DNA of 64,000 bases, taken from positions 487,515 through 551,514 of the forward strand of contig VXBP01010329.1 of NCBI GenBank assembly GCA_013400115.1, given 5' to 3'. Positions 63,300 to 64,000 of the stretch are shown one piece after another; positions within the stretch are counted from its first letter, which is position 1; each line of letters opens with the position of its first letter. The stretch is from Rhinopomastus cyanomelas. Its lineage: Eukaryota; Chordata; Aves; Bucerotiformes; Rhinopomastidae. The translations under genes were made by a program, and so were the position numbers. The notes below the pieces were generated by a model. The model made no database searches. It saw only the letters and a program-made list of their open reading frames with translations, and was not told the origin of the DNA.

Positions 63300-64000
63300 T
63301 GAAGCCGAGATGAGACGCTCAGCAGCCGATTGCATCCATCCAGCTCCGGGAGCCCGTGTGAGCGCCGCAAACACGGTGGCACCGGCTCCGAACCCCGCAG
63401 CCGGCATCTGAGGCAGCCGCCACCACCTGTACCGGCATTTCCTGTTCCAGATACTCTTGGAAAACACTCCGGGAGAACTCGCTGGCGGCCGTGTGGCAGT
63501 CGCGTTGAACATTAACTCCTCACGCGGCTTCGCATCCAGCCCGGAGCCCTGCCCGCTCCCAGCACTCGCGGGCGCGACTGCACCGGCCGCCTCCTCGCCC
63601 TGAGGGGCCGGTGACACCCCCCTGTCCCGTCCTCGCCGCCAGCGGCAGGTGAAGGACCTGCGGCGGATCCCGGCCCTTCTGGGGCCCCCAGCACTCACCT
63701 CCCGGCCGGCGGCTCTCGCTCTCGCTCTCGCTCTCTCCGCTGCTCTCCCGCGGCTCTCCCGCCCCCTCCCGGCGGCGGCTCCGGGCGCGGCCCCGCCCTC
63801 GCGGTAACTTTTAGCCCCACCCCCCGCCCCGTTCCTCTTTCTCCACCCCTTCCCGCTTCTTCTCTGTAGGTCTCACGCTTAGGGGTGGGGGAAGCCTCCC
63901 GCTCCGCCTCCGTCCTAGCCAGCCCCGTCCTGTCCCGTCCTGTCCCGCCTCGCCTCGCCACTTGTCCCGGATCTTCCCCAGCGCGCCCGGCGCCAGGAAG
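63300..64000 (-). promoter_or_regulatory. USP53: CpG island, promoter and non-coding first exon of USP53 (inferred)
   Basis: Dense CpG and GC boxes (ccccgccc types) run to the window edge. On the minus strand a strong donor GAG|GTGAGT places the end of a non-coding exon at 63699. A pyrimidine run of CTCTCG repeats (plus strand, 63712-63760) lies inside the inferred exon or promoter. The transcription start cannot be placed and may lie beyond the window. Confidence 0.6.
63712..63760. repeat. CTCTCG-type simple repeat
   Basis: Tandem ctctcg units and related CT-rich sequence in the CpG island (GAGAGC on the USP53 strand). Confidence 0.7.

Larger units (their letters stand above)
55855..63696 (-). 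other. USP53: USP53 5' intron
   Basis: About 7.8 kb between the coding start exon and the CpG-island first exon, with CR1 copies at both ends. The stretches 57.1-57.8, 58.1-60.6 and 61.0-62.5 kb hold no gene I recognise on either strand. Open frames such as those at 59.1-59.6 kb overlap on both strands and lack similarity. Further non-coding exons could hide here. Confidence 0.55.

Overview
The window is vertebrate nuclear DNA and almost certainly avian. It holds split genes with GT-AG introns, compact introns, CpG-island promoters and more than 50 truncated copies of the CR1 (chicken repeat 1) LINE in both orientations, most ending in the CR1 3' motif (variants of ttctgtgattctgtga). The gene order PDE5A - FABP2 - C4orf3 - USP53 is the one known from human 4q26, in the opposite orientation. 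CR1 is unusually dense for a bird, which would suit a CR1-rich lineage such as woodpeckers and allies. That is inference; the species cannot be fixed from the sequence.

Layout. (1) 1-20.9 kb, plus strand: the 3' half of PDE5A, with 13 coding exons from the end of GAF-B through the whole catalytic domain to the stop at 17074, then a long 3'UTR with a poly(A) signal at 20888. (2) 20.9-26.6 kb: intergenic DNA with CR1 copies. (3) 26.6-30.2 kb, plus: the complete four-exon FABP2 gene (132 aa). (4) 32.7-34.7 kb, plus: C4orf3, encoding the SERCA-regulating micropeptide another-regulin (57 aa here), under a CpG-rich TATA-less promoter, with an inferred non-coding 3' exon. (5) 34.7-38.6 kb: convergent intergenic DNA, probably holding the USP53 3'UTR. 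(6) 38.6-63.96 kb, minus: USP53, with 15 coding exons (1106 codons plus stop, every junction in phase), a large 5' intron, and a non-coding first exon and promoter in a CpG island at the right edge.

The genes are unrelated in function: cGMP hydrolysis, intestinal fatty-acid carriage, SERCA regulation, and a tight-junction USP-family protein. They are held together by old synteny. No prokaryotic, viral or defence system is present. The most notable non-genic item is a tRNA-Lys-like head fused to a CR1-like tail at 4820-4988, a candidate CR1-mobilised SINE. Others are a GC-AG intron in USP53, tandem splice donors in PDE5A, CR1 copies nested in CR1, and threonine in FABP2 at the site of the human Ala54Thr polymorphism. 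All homology calls are from recognition of protein sequence, without database searches.
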